Numbered from the stretch's first letter, positions 16,464 to 24,596 are shown. The stretch is DNA of 37,505 bases from an uncultured Nitrospira sp. (GCA_946479785.1 CAMLHQ010000027.1:1-37505), one strand, 5' to 3'. The notes: generated by a model not told the origin, from the sequence alone. A program made the numbers and translations.

Positions 16464-17369
16464 ATGACTTCACTGATTGAGGATCGCCCAGATACCAAAA
16501 TTCCTGTCCCTGATGCATCTCCGGAGGAGACAGCCGCGCCGCCACCTCCTACAACTCCCATAGTCGTGAAAGAACGAATCTATCGGCATAGACTCCCTGT
16601 GAGGCTGGGCCATTGGCTCAATGTCGTCTGTTTATTCATTCTCATCATGAGCGGGCTACAGATTTTCAATGCTCATCCTGCACTCTATTGGGGTGATCGT
16701 TCCGATCGTGACCGTCCACTTCTTTCGATTCGTCCAGTCCAAACGGAAGATGGCAGCGTACGAGGGATCACGACAATTTTGGGACATCCCTTCGACACGA
16801 CAGGTGCGCTCGGTTATTCGAACGGCTCCGGCCGTGCCTTCCCCAGTTGGGCCACAATTCCGAGCGCGAAATGGCTGGCGATGGGGAGGCAGTGGCATCT
16901 TTTCTTTGCGTGGGTCTTTGTCGTGAACGGTTTGATCTTTGCGGCCTATGCTTTAGGCAGTCGACATGTGACACGTGATCTCGCACCGACCGGCAAGGAT
17001 TTCCGTGAGATCGGGAAGGCGATCAATGATCATGTCCGCCTGCGCCATCCGACCGGCGAGGCCGCCAAACGATACAACGTGTTACAGAAGCTGGCCTATA
17101 TGGGCGTGCTGTTCGGAATCGCGCCGGTGATTATCCTCACGGGTCTCGCCATGTCGCCGATGATTGATACGGCATTCCCCTGGTTATTGACGATCTTCGG
17201 CGGACGGCAAGCGGCACGGACGATTCACTTCATCGCCTGCTTTTCGTTCGTTGGCTTTATCGTGATCCATGTGAGTCAGGTCATCCTGACGGGGTTCTTT
17301 AATAACGTTCGCTCGATGGTCACAGGATGGTTTGTCATTAAGCATGAGGGAGTCAGCCATGAAGCCTGA
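16464..17369 (+). CDS. Cytochrome b561-type membrane subunit
   Basis: A 301-residue di-haem cytochrome b of the b561/thiosulfate-reductase-gamma type. After a Pro-rich cytoplasmic N-terminus come membrane helices around 'VRLGHWLNVVCLFILIMSG' (His ligand), 'WHLFFAWVFVVNGLIFAAY', 'KLAYMGVLFGIAPVIILTGLA' and 'IHFIACFSFVGFIVIHVSQV' (His ligands). A periplasmic insertion lies between helices 1 and 2. It overlaps the molybdoenzyme gene by 11 bases, so it is the likely membrane electron partner: quinol to haem to Mo. This is the role played by YedZ/MsrQ for YedY/MsrP, although this protein is from a different cytochrome family. Confidence 0.88.
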   Translation: MTSLIEDRPDTKIPVPDASPEETAAPPPPTTPIVVKERIYRHRLPVRLGHWLNVVCLFILIMSGLQIFNAHPALYWGDRSDRDRPLLSIRPVQTEDGSVRGITTILGHPFDTTGALGYSNGSGRAFPSWATIPSAKWLAMGRQWHLFFAWVFVVNGLIFAAYALGSRHVTRDLAPTGKDFREIGKAINDHVRLRHPTGEAAKRYNVLQKLAYMGVLFGIAPVIILTGLAMSPMIDTAFPWLLTIFGGRQAARTIHFIACFSFVGFIVIHVSQVILTGFFNNVRSMVTGWFVIKHEGVSHEA

Positions 17370-18129
17370 GAACGCAATGCAACGAAGACAATTCCTAAAG
17401 GGCACTCTTGGCACCGCTAGCCTCGTGGCGTTGGCAGGCTGCGACAATCTCACGCAAAGTGGGTGGTTTCCCTCAATACTTGGTGTGGCGGAGAAGGTCA
17501 CCGATCGAGTGCAACGAGCGATTACACCGAGGAATGCGCTGGCGAAGGAATATACGGAGGCGGATCTCTCTGCCGTGTTTCCGGCCAACGGCAATACCGA
17601 TCCGGGCACGCAAGGCTATGCCGACATGCTCGAGAACAATTTTGCAGACTGGGAAGTGACAATTGACGGGCTCGTATCCACACCGACTGTCTTTTCACTC
17701 GCAGCGATTCAGGCGATGCCTGCCCGGACGCAGATTACCCGTCACGATTGTGTGGAAGGCTGGAGCGCGATTGGCAAATGGACCGGCGTCCCTCTTGGGG
17801 ATCTCATGCACAGGGTCGAGCCGTTAGCTCGAGCGAAGTATGCCGTGTTTCATTGCGCCGACGTCGATGATGAAGGCATTCCCTACTATGAGAGCATGGC
17901 GCTGCAGGATCTCTTTCACCCCCAGACAATCCTGGCCTATGAATTGAACGATAGACCATTGGATGTTCCGCATGGTGCGCCACTGCGGCTCAGATTCGAG
18001 CGCCAGCTCGGCTACAAGCATGCGAAGTATGTCACGCGTATTGAACTGGTCGAATCCCTTACAGGGATCGGCGGCGGGAAAGGCGGATACTGGGAAGACC
18101 AAGGTTATGAATGGTACGCGGGAATCTAA
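17359..18129 (+). CDS. TAT-exported molybdopterin oxidoreductase (sulfite oxidase/YedY class)
   Basis: A 256-residue protein with a twin-arginine signal (RRQFLKG) directly followed by a lipobox-like LAGC, so it may be a TAT lipoprotein. The Mo-cofactor domain is at about residues 95-250: 'ITRHDCVEGWSAIGKWTGV' holds the Cys that ligates Mo, and 'GAPLRLRFERQLGYKHAKYV' and 'GGYWEDQGYEW' are typical of the sulfite oxidase fold. There is no dimerisation or haem domain, as in YedY/MsrP. Candidate substrates are methionine sulfoxide in periplasmic proteins, or sulfite; the Met-rich peptide in the neighbouring operon favours the former. Start ATG 17359 after GAGGGAG. Confidence 0.9.
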   Translation: MKPENAMQRRQFLKGTLGTASLVALAGCDNLTQSGWFPSILGVAEKVTDRVQRAITPRNALAKEYTEADLSAVFPANGNTDPGTQGYADMLENNFADWEVTIDGLVSTPTVFSLAAIQAMPARTQITRHDCVEGWSAIGKWTGVPLGDLMHRVEPLARAKYAVFHCADVDDEGIPYYESMALQDLFHPQTILAYELNDRPLDVPHGAPLRLRFERQLGYKHAKYVTRIELVESLTGIGGGKGGYWEDQGYEWYAGI

Positions 18130-19360
18130 GTGTGACCGAAACGTGAAACGAATAGCGTGGCTGACCATCCCTTTTGGTGTATTCATTTTGGCCGGTTGTC
18201 TCTCTCCTATTGCATTACACCGCGCCGTGCTGGAGTACGATCGCACAGTGAGCCAGGTCGAATCGGAGTTACTACTGTTGAACATTGCGCGGGCGCGCCA
18301 TCACCGACCCGTGCATTTCACCGCCGTGTCCAGCGTTGCAGCGACCTTTGATTTTCGGACGAATGTCGGCATTCGAGGTGGGTTTGGGCCATCGACCGAC
18401 CCTTCCGAACGACCCCTGAACCTCGAATACGGGGCAAGCGTCGCAGAGAATCCCACCGTCACGATCGTGCCCATCTCAGGCGAAGAATTTACAAAACGGA
18501 TTCTCCGTCCATTGGAAGAGTCTCATTTCGACTTTCTGGCCCACCAAGGGTTCGACATCAATATGATTCTCCGATTGATGGCGAGAGGAATGGTTCTGGA
18601 GGACGGCGAGAAGGGCCGGATGGTGCTGTTCAACGCACCTGCCCGTCGTGAAGAATATGCCGCCTTTAGACAGCGTCTCTTACATCTGGCATCGCTACAA
18701 CAGGCTCGTGCGCTCTATATCGAGCCACTGACCTATGAAGAACCGTTTCCCGTTGCTCTAGATCGTGCGCTCACACCGGCTGAGGTCGTCGCTGCACTCG
18801 ACAAGGGCTATCGTTGGAGCGTCAAGAACGAACTCAACTACCAAATCCTCACGCGGAAAGTCGTCGGGCGTCTGGTGATTACCAACTACGAGCCTTGGCA
18901 GCTCAGCAACGAAGAACGGCATCGGCTGAACGAAGAGATCCAGCGGTTTCCGCTTGATTATCTTTTTGTGGATATCCGATCGGGATACCCTGGCGGGGAA
19001 TGGCCGATGCGCGGTGTCATTCAGTTGAGAAGTTTCAATGCGATTATCGGCTTTGTCGCGCGTGGCATCTCGGAAGAGCCGGGCTTTCATGTTGATCCAG
19101 ACCAAAGGACGGGACCGGTGTCCATGAACCCGGATCATGTATTGGATGTCGATGAGACCAGCTCGACACCGAAAGACACACAGTTTTCGATAGAATTCGA
19201 GGGGACCTACTATTCGATCAGCAAAGTTCCGATCAGCAGAGGGATGGTCCCGAGCTGGAATCAGGAGTCCTTTTCGGTGCTCGCCAATCTTTTTCAAATG
19301 ACGGTCACTGACATCTCCAACGTCAAAACGCCGATCATTTCCATTCCCAAAGGAGGATGA
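18107..19360 (+). CDS. Unrecognised lipoprotein in the molybdoenzyme operon
   Basis: A 417-residue protein with a lipoprotein signal ('IAWLTIPFGVFILAGC'). I do not recognise the family. Visible features are a conserved-looking 'LLLNIARARHHRPVHFTAVSSVAATFDF' stretch (positions about 18271-18354), a mixed alpha/beta middle, and a C-terminal half with 'FSIEFEGTYYSISK'. The start is uncertain: ATG 18107 (GGGAAG nine bases upstream, overlapping the molybdoenzyme by 23 bases) is used here, and GTG 18143 is the alternative. The next gene follows after two bases. Co-regulation suggests a role in oxidative defence of the envelope, such as assembly, docking or sensing, but this is only context. Confidence 0.82.
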   Translation: MNGTRESKCDRNVKRIAWLTIPFGVFILAGCLSPIALHRAVLEYDRTVSQVESELLLLNIARARHHRPVHFTAVSSVAATFDFRTNVGIRGGFGPSTDPSERPLNLEYGASVAENPTVTIVPISGEEFTKRILRPLEESHFDFLAHQGFDINMILRLMARGMVLEDGEKGRMVLFNAPARREEYAAFRQRLLHLASLQQARALYIEPLTYEEPFPVALDRALTPAEVVAALDKGYRWSVKNELNYQILTRKVVGRLVITNYEPWQLSNEERHRLNEEIQRFPLDYLFVDIRSGYPGGEWPMRGVIQLRSFNAIIGFVARGISEEPGFHVDPDQRTGPVSMNPDHVLDVDETSSTPKDTQFSIEFEGTYYSISKVPISRGMVPSWNQESFSVLANLFQMTVTDISNVKTPIISIPKGG

Positions 19361-19362
19361 CC

Positions 19363-19881
19363 ATGCTGCAGAAGATTGTGACGGCCATTGGAACCATCCT
19401 GACGATCACGTTTTTGATTTGGGCCGTTGTCAATGCGGGAGTCGGCATGAAAGCGCCGGACATTACCAATCAGACATGGTTGAACAGTGGTCCAATTCAT
19501 CTGGGTGACCTCAAAGGAAAAGTCGTGATGGTCGAGTTTTGGACCTTTGGTTGCTACAATTGCCGGAACGTTGAGCCTCATGTCAAAGCGTGGCATCGGA
19601 AGTATGCTGGTCAAGGATTCGTGGTCATCGGCGTTCATTCCCCCGAGTTTACCTACGAACACGATTTGAATACGGTGGCGCGTTATCTCAAAGAGCACGA
19701 CATCCAATTTCCTGTCCCCATCGACAACGATTTCTCGACCTGGAACCGGTACGGGAATCGCTACTGGCCAGCGATGTATTTCATCGACAAAAAGGGCATT
19801 ATCCGGCACATCCGCATCGGAGAAGGCGGCTACGCGGAGGCGGAACAGTGGATCAATCGTCTTCTAAATGAGCCATCCTAA
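19363..19881 (+). CDS. Membrane-anchored thioredoxin-like (TlpA/DipZ C-terminal type) protein
   Basis: A 172-residue protein with an N-terminal membrane anchor ('AIGTILTITFLIWAVVNAG') and a periplasmic thioredoxin-fold domain. 'VVMVEFWTFGCYNCRNVEPHV' carries the CYNC redox motif, followed by 'VIGVHSPEF' and the cis-Pro 'YWPAMYFIDKKG', as in redoxins of the DipZ C-terminal class. AGGAGG at 19351-19356 fits ATG 19363; an ATG at 19357 has no spacer. It is the last gene of the ECF-controlled operon and could supply or relay electrons for repair of oxidised envelope proteins or reduction of peroxide. Confidence 0.88.
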   Translation: MLQKIVTAIGTILTITFLIWAVVNAGVGMKAPDITNQTWLNSGPIHLGDLKGKVVMVEFWTFGCYNCRNVEPHVKAWHRKYAGQGFVVIGVHSPEFTYEHDLNTVARYLKEHDIQFPVPIDNDFSTWNRYGNRYWPAMYFIDKKGIIRHIRIGEGGYAEAEQWINRLLNEPS

Positions 19882-19975
19882 AGGCTGAAGCCAATCTGAA
19901 AAAAGAAGCTGGCTGTCGATAAGAGAAGAAGAATTCCGGATGGCTTGCGGCTAATTCGTGTTGGTAGGCATTGCT

Positions 19976-20425
19976 ATGACGACGATCGCGGTACGTACAG
20001 GCGATGCTCCGGAGTTTGAGGCCTTTTTGGTTCAGCGCATCTACGAGTACAACGCAGCTGCCACCGGATACCATAATGGCGAGTCATTTACAGCCAGCTA
20101 TCAAAGCGAGTTCGGCAACATCGAGGCTGGTGCCAGCGGTTATACATGGGGCGGTTGCTGCTACATCTCGTATTTATGGGTTTCCGAAGTCTTTCGCGGC
20201 CGGGGGTTGGGCAGTGCGCTACTGGAAGCGGTCGAGTGTCATGCGCGCGAGACGCGCTGCCGCTTGGTTCTGTTGTCTTCCCACAGCTTCCAGGCGCCTG
20301 AGTTCTATGCCCGTAGAGGGTATGAGCAAGTAGCGCGAATCGACGATCATCCCGTCGGTCACGCGAACATTTTCTACGCCAAGCGTCTGGATCCTATGTC
20401 CAGCTGCTTCGGCAGCATCAAATGA
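19976..20425 (+). CDS. GNAT family N-acetyltransferase
   Basis: A 149-residue acetyltransferase. The acetyl-CoA loop RGRGLG lies in 'VSEVFRGRGLGSALLEAVE' (motif A), followed by 'LLSSHSFQAPEFYARRGYE' (motif B). The start ATG 19976 is chosen because GTG 19958 adds only six residues and neither has a strong ribosome site. The substrate is unknown. It is 94 bases after the thioredoxin-like gene and may or may not share its transcript. Confidence 0.85.
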   Translation: MTTIAVRTGDAPEFEAFLVQRIYEYNAAATGYHNGESFTASYQSEFGNIEAGASGYTWGGCCYISYLWVSEVFRGRGLGSALLEAVECHARETRCRLVLLSSHSFQAPEFYARRGYEQVARIDDHPVGHANIFYAKRLDPMSSCFGSIK

Positions 20426-20862
20426 TCCCGACCCGCGGAATCACCGAGATGGGAACATGCCCAAGCGTAGACATACGAATTAAACTCAAGTTTTCGAGAA
20501 GCGAGAGAACAAACCGAGATCGCGATCGGCCTTGAAGCCAGTCTGCGTCCCCTTGGCCGGCCATATGGAGACACAACAGTGGATCAGGCCTCTGCTCGAC
20601 GAGTCGTCAGAAACAACACCATAGTTAGGTCCTCCCGCCGCACATTCTTGAAGGCTGCGCTCGCCAGAGCCTGGTCTGAGGTCATGGATAGTAAAAATAG
20701 CGAGTCAGTCATTCTCTCCGTTCCCCAAACATCTGCTTTATGACACCTCTGCGCATACCTTTCATCCAGGGGTAAAAAAATATTTTTTCTCTTCTACTGC
20801 CTACACTGTGCCTACACGGAGCTCGGCCGAAAGGGAGCTGATACGTAAGTGATTGATTGTTT
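20426..20862. other. Intergenic stretch between GNAT and tRNA-Lys
   Basis: No convincing gene is seen in 437 bases. It holds an AT-rich palindromic tract (AAAAAAATATTTTTT, 20774-20788) that could act in termination of the leftward tRNA transcript. It also holds two exact copies of TGCCTACAC at 20798-20806 and 20809-20817, with a period of 11 bases. Nothing else is recognised. Confidence 0.6.
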
Positions 20863-20938
<76 letters not shown>

Positions 20939-20995
20939 ACCGGGTGTGTGTCGAGAGGATCGCTGGCGGTTCCTGTTTTCTTGCCTGAGCTGTAA

Positions 20996-21072
20996 TGGTG
21001 CGCCTGACAGGATTTGAACCTGTGGCCCTCAGCTCCGGAGGCTGATGCTCTATCCAGCTGAGCTACAGGCGC
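20996..21072 (-). tRNA. tRNA-Arg (CCG)
   Basis: Minus-strand cloverleaf of 77 bases: acceptor GCGCCTG/CAGGCGC, D-arm GCTC...GAGC, anticodon stem TCAGC/GCTGA with loop CTCCGGA (anticodon CCG), and T-arm ACAGG-TTCAAAT-CCTGT. The CCA end is encoded. It lies 57 bases upstream of tRNA-Lys on the same strand and is probably co-transcribed with it. Confidence 0.97.
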
Positions 21073-21158
21073 ATCCGCAACCAAGGGGAGTGACCTTAGC
21101 ACACGGTTTTACTACATGTCTACTCTGTGAAAGAGCGATGAAAGGAGGGGTGGCAGCC

Positions 21159-21560
21159 TCAGGCTTGGCGAGCTGACTTCCTTATCTCGAATAGATGGAC
21201 TGCCATGCGCACTTTCTCCACGATAGCCTCGTTGGTGGCCGGCTTCCGGATCCAGTCTCCGACGCCCTGCTGCCCGACGGCGTCCAAGAACTGGTTTGGG
21301 GTTGCACCGCTTAAGACCACGATCGGAATCATAGGATAGTGGGTATGGAAATAAGCGATGACCGCTGCTCCGTCCATACCCGGCATCTCGAGGTCGCAAA
21401 GGATTACGGCCACGGTGGAGGCATGATCATCCTGTTTCATGAGATTGATGGCCTCTTGTCCGCCCTCGGCTACGAGCGGCTGATAACCCGCTTTCCCGAG
21501 CGCCAGCCGTAACGCGCTTCTGATGTCTCCATCATCATCGACGACGAGAATCCTATGCAC
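21159..21560 (-). CDS. Single-domain response regulator (CheY-like receiver)
   Basis: A 133-residue receiver domain with no output domain. The acidic pair is in 'ILVVDDDGD', the phospho-acceptor Asp in 'VILCDLEMPGMDG', the conserved Ser in 'IVVLSGAT' and the Lys in 'WIRKPA'. The start used is GTG at 21560 with GGAGG about nine bases upstream; an open frame extends further 5' but lacks receiver homology. No histidine kinase is adjacent. Similar stand-alone receivers act in phosphorelays or bind partner proteins; the partner is unknown. Confidence 0.88.
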   Translation of the reverse strand: MHRILVVDDDGDIRSALRLALGKAGYQPLVAEGGQEAINLMKQDDHASTVAVILCDLEMPGMDGAAVIAYFHTHYPMIPIVVLSGATPNQFLDAVGQQGVGDWIRKPATNEAIVEKVRMAVHLFEIRKSARQA

Positions 21561-21689
21561 GAGTCGAGTCCTCCGTTCGAGGTCGCGGCAGGGAAAGTAC
21601 GGTAGGCGTGGGAACGACCTTCGAACTATTGTTGCCACTGAATCCTGCTGACCCCGCAAGAAATCCCTAGCCTTGGATTTTTTCCTCGG

Positions 21690-22301
21690 TCAATCAGCAA
21701 GGAATCCATAGGGGAGCAGCATCTCTTCCCCTTCTGCTCCGGAAATCGTTCGATGCGCGTCCAGCTCTTCCGCTTCCCGTCCGGCCAACTCCTGTTCTTC
21801 CGAACGAAGTGAGGCCGATAGCCTCACGATGGGAACAAAAGTTTGAACCGCGCAGGCTCCGGTGACCTGTCCTCTCTCTTCGGTTGGAATTCCCATCGAA
21901 CGACAGGTGAGGGGGCGATAATCGTAGAGTGCACAGAGGCTGTCTTCTCCTAATGCCGGGCAGGGAGCGTGGTGAAAGTCGCTGACCAACCGATCAATGT
22001 CAGTATCAGCCCAACGATCCAGATAACGTGATCGCCGCAATCGCGGATAGGCAGTCTCGAGAGCTGAAACCTGCTCTTTCGCGCGCCGTTCGATGCATTC
22101 CCGTTGTGCAAGCGACAGACCCTTGAGCCCTTCTTGCAAAAGGCCAACGTCGAGCTGGGTGATGGGAAACGGACCGACACAGCAATAGGAGCAGCCGGCT
22201 CGGCAAGGGACTTGACTTAAGAGCGCGGCATTGGCCCGTTGAAACCAATCGTCCGTTTTGCGGGCGAGTGACGCGAGAGGGGAACGGTTGGGGGCTCGCA
22301 T
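21690..22301 (-). CDS. YkgJ family cysteine-cluster protein
   Basis: A 203-residue protein with the Cys pattern of the YkgJ/Fli B-like zinc or iron chelatase domain: 'CRAGCSYCCVGPFPIT', then 'CPALGEDSLCALYDYRPLTCRSMGIPT' at positions about 21893-21973, and a last Cys in 'TGACAV'. The family is common and thought to bind a metal, but its function is unsettled. It lies seven bases downstream of the hypothetical gene at 22309-22869 on the same strand, which suggests a two-gene unit. Confidence 0.87.
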   Translation of the reverse strand: MRAPNRSPLASLARKTDDWFQRANAALLSQVPCRAGCSYCCVGPFPITQLDVGLLQEGLKGLSLAQRECIERRAKEQVSALETAYPRLRRSRYLDRWADTDIDRLVSDFHHAPCPALGEDSLCALYDYRPLTCRSMGIPTEERGQVTGACAVQTFVPIVRLSASLRSEEQELAGREAEELDAHRTISGAEGEEMLLPYGFLAD

Positions 22302-22308
22302 GCGCCCT

Positions 22309-22869
22309 TTATTCCTCTAGAGGCGGGGCAGACAGATCGACGATGAGCGTGCCTTTGGGAGAGTAGAATCCTTGGCCGTCAACTTGAACGATGCCGTCAC
22401 AATTATCCTGATAAAATTCTAAAATCCAGCCGTTGAAATCGTACCCTTCGTCGGTGATGTCGGCCGGGTCAAATCTGGTGACAAGGATGAAGCGTGCCTT
22501 CTTCAGCGTGTCGGCCACCAAGGAGGCTTCAAAGTCGTCGTAGGACGTCAACGCCTCTAAGAACTGGCCTTTTTCCTGCTCAAAGCCATCTTGATACGTG
22601 CCGCGGTCCCTAAAGCAAAAGACTTGGATGGGTTTTCTGGCTCGGTCATATTGGAGCGCCACGTGCACCCAGGCCCAATCGTCAAGCGCCTCGTCTGTCA
22701 TGTCGGGCGGTGTGATAGGGAGCTGGCCGCGGGACTTTAAAAATTCGATCATCAACCGGAGCGGCGATGGATTTTCTTTTTGGCAAAACACGCGCGAATA
22801 GATAAATTTTTCAGCAGGTGTTTCAGCAGGTTGCGCGGTTGCCGGGAGAATAGGGAGTTGTTTACCCAT
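22309..22869 (-). CDS. Conserved hypothetical protein
   Basis: A 186-residue soluble protein that I do not recognise. It has an N-terminal Pro/Ala-rich segment, 'FIYSRVFCQKENPSPLRLMIEFLKSRGQLP', which lies at about 22740-22820, and a C-terminal half with alternating strands ('RFILVTRFDPADI', 'GFYSPKGTLIVD'). There are few Cys and no membrane segment. The start ATG 22869 is preceded by GAGG eight bases upstream; an in-frame ATG further 5' adds twelve residues without a ribosome site. It is upstream of, and probably co-transcribed with, the YkgJ-type gene. Confidence 0.78.
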   Translation of the reverse strand: MGKQLPILPATAQPAETPAEKFIYSRVFCQKENPSPLRLMIEFLKSRGQLPITPPDMTDEALDDWAWVHVALQYDRARKPIQVFCFRDRGTYQDGFEQEKGQFLEALTSYDDFEASLVADTLKKARFILVTRFDPADITDEGYDFNGWILEFYQDNCDGIVQVDGQGFYSPKGTLIVDLSAPPLEE

Positions 22870-23160
22870 GGATAAAACCTCAATAAATTCATGGCTGCGG
22901 GGCACCGTGTTTGCCCTGCAATGCCCTGTACTTTACGCCGCCTGGTCTCGGAACTGCAAGACCCGCTGGAGGCGCTTCCCTACGCCTGGAGCGTGTTTTT
23001 CCGGTTGACAGGCCGAGGGCGCTTGGATAGACTCCCGCAGGTTTTTGACTGAGACATATTCATCGCGGTCTCTTTGACGAGTCACTTCATCGCACGAAGT
23101 CTCCATTGAGAGGCGGGCAGTCGCAATTCACCTTATTTTGTTTTAAGGGAGGTTTCTCGC

Positions 23161-23448
23161 ATGGCTAAATCAATGACCAAGTCGCAGATTGCCGATCACA
23201 TGGCCCAGAAGACTGGGTTGACCAAGAAGGCGTGCGTCCAGGCGCTGGACGACTTTGCCGCCTTGGCTTATCGGGAAGCGAAGAACGTCTTCGTCGTCCC
23301 TGGCATCGGAAAGCTTGTGTTGGCCAATCGCAAGGCTCGCATGGGTCGCAATCCTCAGACCGGCGAAGCGATCAAGATCCCAGCCAAGCGCGTGGTCAAG
23401 TTCCGCGTGTCCAAGGCTGCCAAGGACGCCATCCTCGGCAAGAAGTAG
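23161..23448 (+). CDS. HU/IHF family DNA-binding protein
   Basis: A 95-residue histone-like protein. The N-terminal helices 'MTKSQIADHMAQKTGLTKKA' are followed by the beta-arm region, with 'VPGIGKLVLANRKARMGRNPQTGE' at about 23299-23370 and 'KIPAKRVVKFRVSKAAKDAI', all hallmarks of HU. It bends DNA and compacts the nucleoid. A strong AAGGGAGG ribosome site precedes ATG 23161. The 290 bases upstream have no gene and should hold its promoter. A strong terminator follows at 23516. Confidence 0.95.
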   Translation: MAKSMTKSQIADHMAQKTGLTKKACVQALDDFAALAYREAKNVFVVPGIGKLVLANRKARMGRNPQTGEAIKIPAKRVVKFRVSKAAKDAILGKK

Positions 23449-23806
23449 TCTGCTCACGAATTCGGGCCGTCGTGCGAAGCCCTCAACGGCTTTCCGCTGC
23501 GGCTCTCAGCAGGCGAAGGGCCGGCTCCCCAACGGGGCGCCGGCCCTTCTCATTAGCAAGGTATTGAAAAGGCCTTCAACGGCGTGCTCGCGTCTTCCAA
23601 AGGCTGAACATACAGGACAATGCGAAGGCAAAGTACGGCCTTGCGCGCCGAACGACGCGTCCCGGGTTTCGATTGCACAGCAATCGGTGAGAGGGTGGGT
23701 GAAAAACGTTCGTCGGGGTTGGCAGAGTGAGAACGGGAGGCTTTTTGAACACCTTGCGCGAACAAGCGTGATCGAATCGCTCGATCTCAATCAGCCTTAG
23801 CCCACT
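23449..23806. other. Intergenic stretch after HU with three hairpins
   Basis: No convincing gene is seen in 358 bases. It contains the HU terminator (23516-23548), a perfect hairpin CGATTGC-ACA-GCAATCG (23670-23686), and a perfect hairpin GATCGA-ATCGC-TCGATC (23770-23786) just downstream of the leftward MoaD-like gene. The part from about 23560 to 23765 has the look of a dispersed intergenic repeat, but only one copy is in this window. Confidence 0.55.
23516..23548 (+). terminator. Terminator after the HU gene
   Basis: The stem AAGGGCCGGC (23516-23525) pairs perfectly with GCCGGCCCTT (23539-23548), with an inner CCC/GGG. The right arm ends CTTCTCATT, with only a short U-rich tail. The very GC-rich stem 68 bases after the HU stop fits a terminator. 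Confidence 0.8.
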
Positions 23807-24082
23807 TCACGAATGTGACGGTCCGAGGCCGCTCCCGCCAAAGCCGTCGTGACCAACGAGGCGGATGGCATCGCCGTCATGGACCAGCGAATCGTCACTG
23901 GCAATTTTCTTGTTAATCGTCACCAGCACCTTTTTTTCACGAATCAGCTGCAGTAAATGGCGCAGTTGCACGCCTTGCCGTTGAATCACTTGCCGGACGG
24001 TCATAGGCGAGAGCACTTCGCAGGCCAGATCCCGCTCTCCGTCGGCCGTTTGGAGTTGTCCCATCAGTGAAATCGTCACCAT
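23807..24082 (-). CDS. MoaD/ThiS-like ubiquitin-fold protein
   Basis: A 91-residue beta-grasp protein: an N-terminal strand 'MVTISLMGQL', a middle helix 'MTVRQVIQRQGVQLRHLLQLI', then 'KVLVTINKKIASDDSLVHDGDAIRLV', matching the ThiS/MoaD layout. The usual Gly-Gly end is followed here by a tail: '...GHDGFGGSGLGPSHS'. Unless trimmed, that would block thiocarboxylate formation. No adenylating enzyme is adjacent. It is divergent from the gene at 24150. Candidate roles are sulfur carrier or protein modifier; both are inferred. Confidence 0.75.
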   Translation of the reverse strand: MVTISLMGQLQTADGERDLACEVLSPMTVRQVIQRQGVQLRHLLQLIREKKVLVTINKKIASDDSLVHDGDAIRLVGHDGFGGSGLGPSHS

Positions 24083-24149
24083 TTTCTTACGCGAGTTCCC
24101 CTTTCAATCCCGTTGACTCCATCCGGCCCGCCATCGATAATGCCCGCCC

Positions 24150-24572
24150 ATGCCACAGTTGGATGTCCAGAATCCCGAGATGCCGGACTTGCAGTTCGTG
24201 CTCTTTGTGACGGCGCTGTGCACGGCCAATCTTGAGACGATCAATGTGTCCCAACAGCTCCGGAACGAGATCTTCAACCGCTGCTGGGCCCTGCTTCATA
24301 CGGATGCGCCCCCGGCCGATCCGAAGGAGCGGGTCCTCGACCTCCGTCACGGAACCGACCTCACATTGGAAGCCTGCCTGTCGACTATCCGTTCATTGTT
24401 ATCGGAGGCCGGCATCACGACTCTCATCTGGGACCATCCGGTCAGCGATCCCACAAGAGAGAGTACGCCGGCGGCTAAACCATTGATCGATCGACTGAGC
24501 CAATTGTACCCTGAGCATCCTGACATCGTCGATCCCCCGCAACCACCATCACACGGCCCTTCCACAGCCTGA
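24150..24572 (+). CDS. Hypothetical protein
   Basis: An open frame of 140 residues that fills the space before the RmlC gene (24 bases apart). I do not recognise it. It is predicted to be mainly helical ('LQFVLFVTALCTANLETINV', 'LTLEACLSTIRSLLSEAGI') with a Pro-rich, low-complexity C-terminus. No good ribosome site precedes ATG 24150; ATG 24180 is an alternative. An antisense frame at 24087-24350 competes, so coding status is moderate. Confidence 0.5.
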   Translation: MPQLDVQNPEMPDLQFVLFVTALCTANLETINVSQQLRNEIFNRCWALLHTDAPPADPKERVLDLRHGTDLTLEACLSTIRSLLSEAGITTLIWDHPVSDPTRESTPAAKPLIDRLSQLYPEHPDIVDPPQPPSHGPSTA

Positions 24573-24596
24573 ACAACCGGTGCAAAGAGGCATGAC

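Noticed and set aside
23255..23800. Long plus-strand frame overlapping the HU gene
   Set aside because: It is out of frame with the clear HU gene, spans its terminator and has no protein motif.
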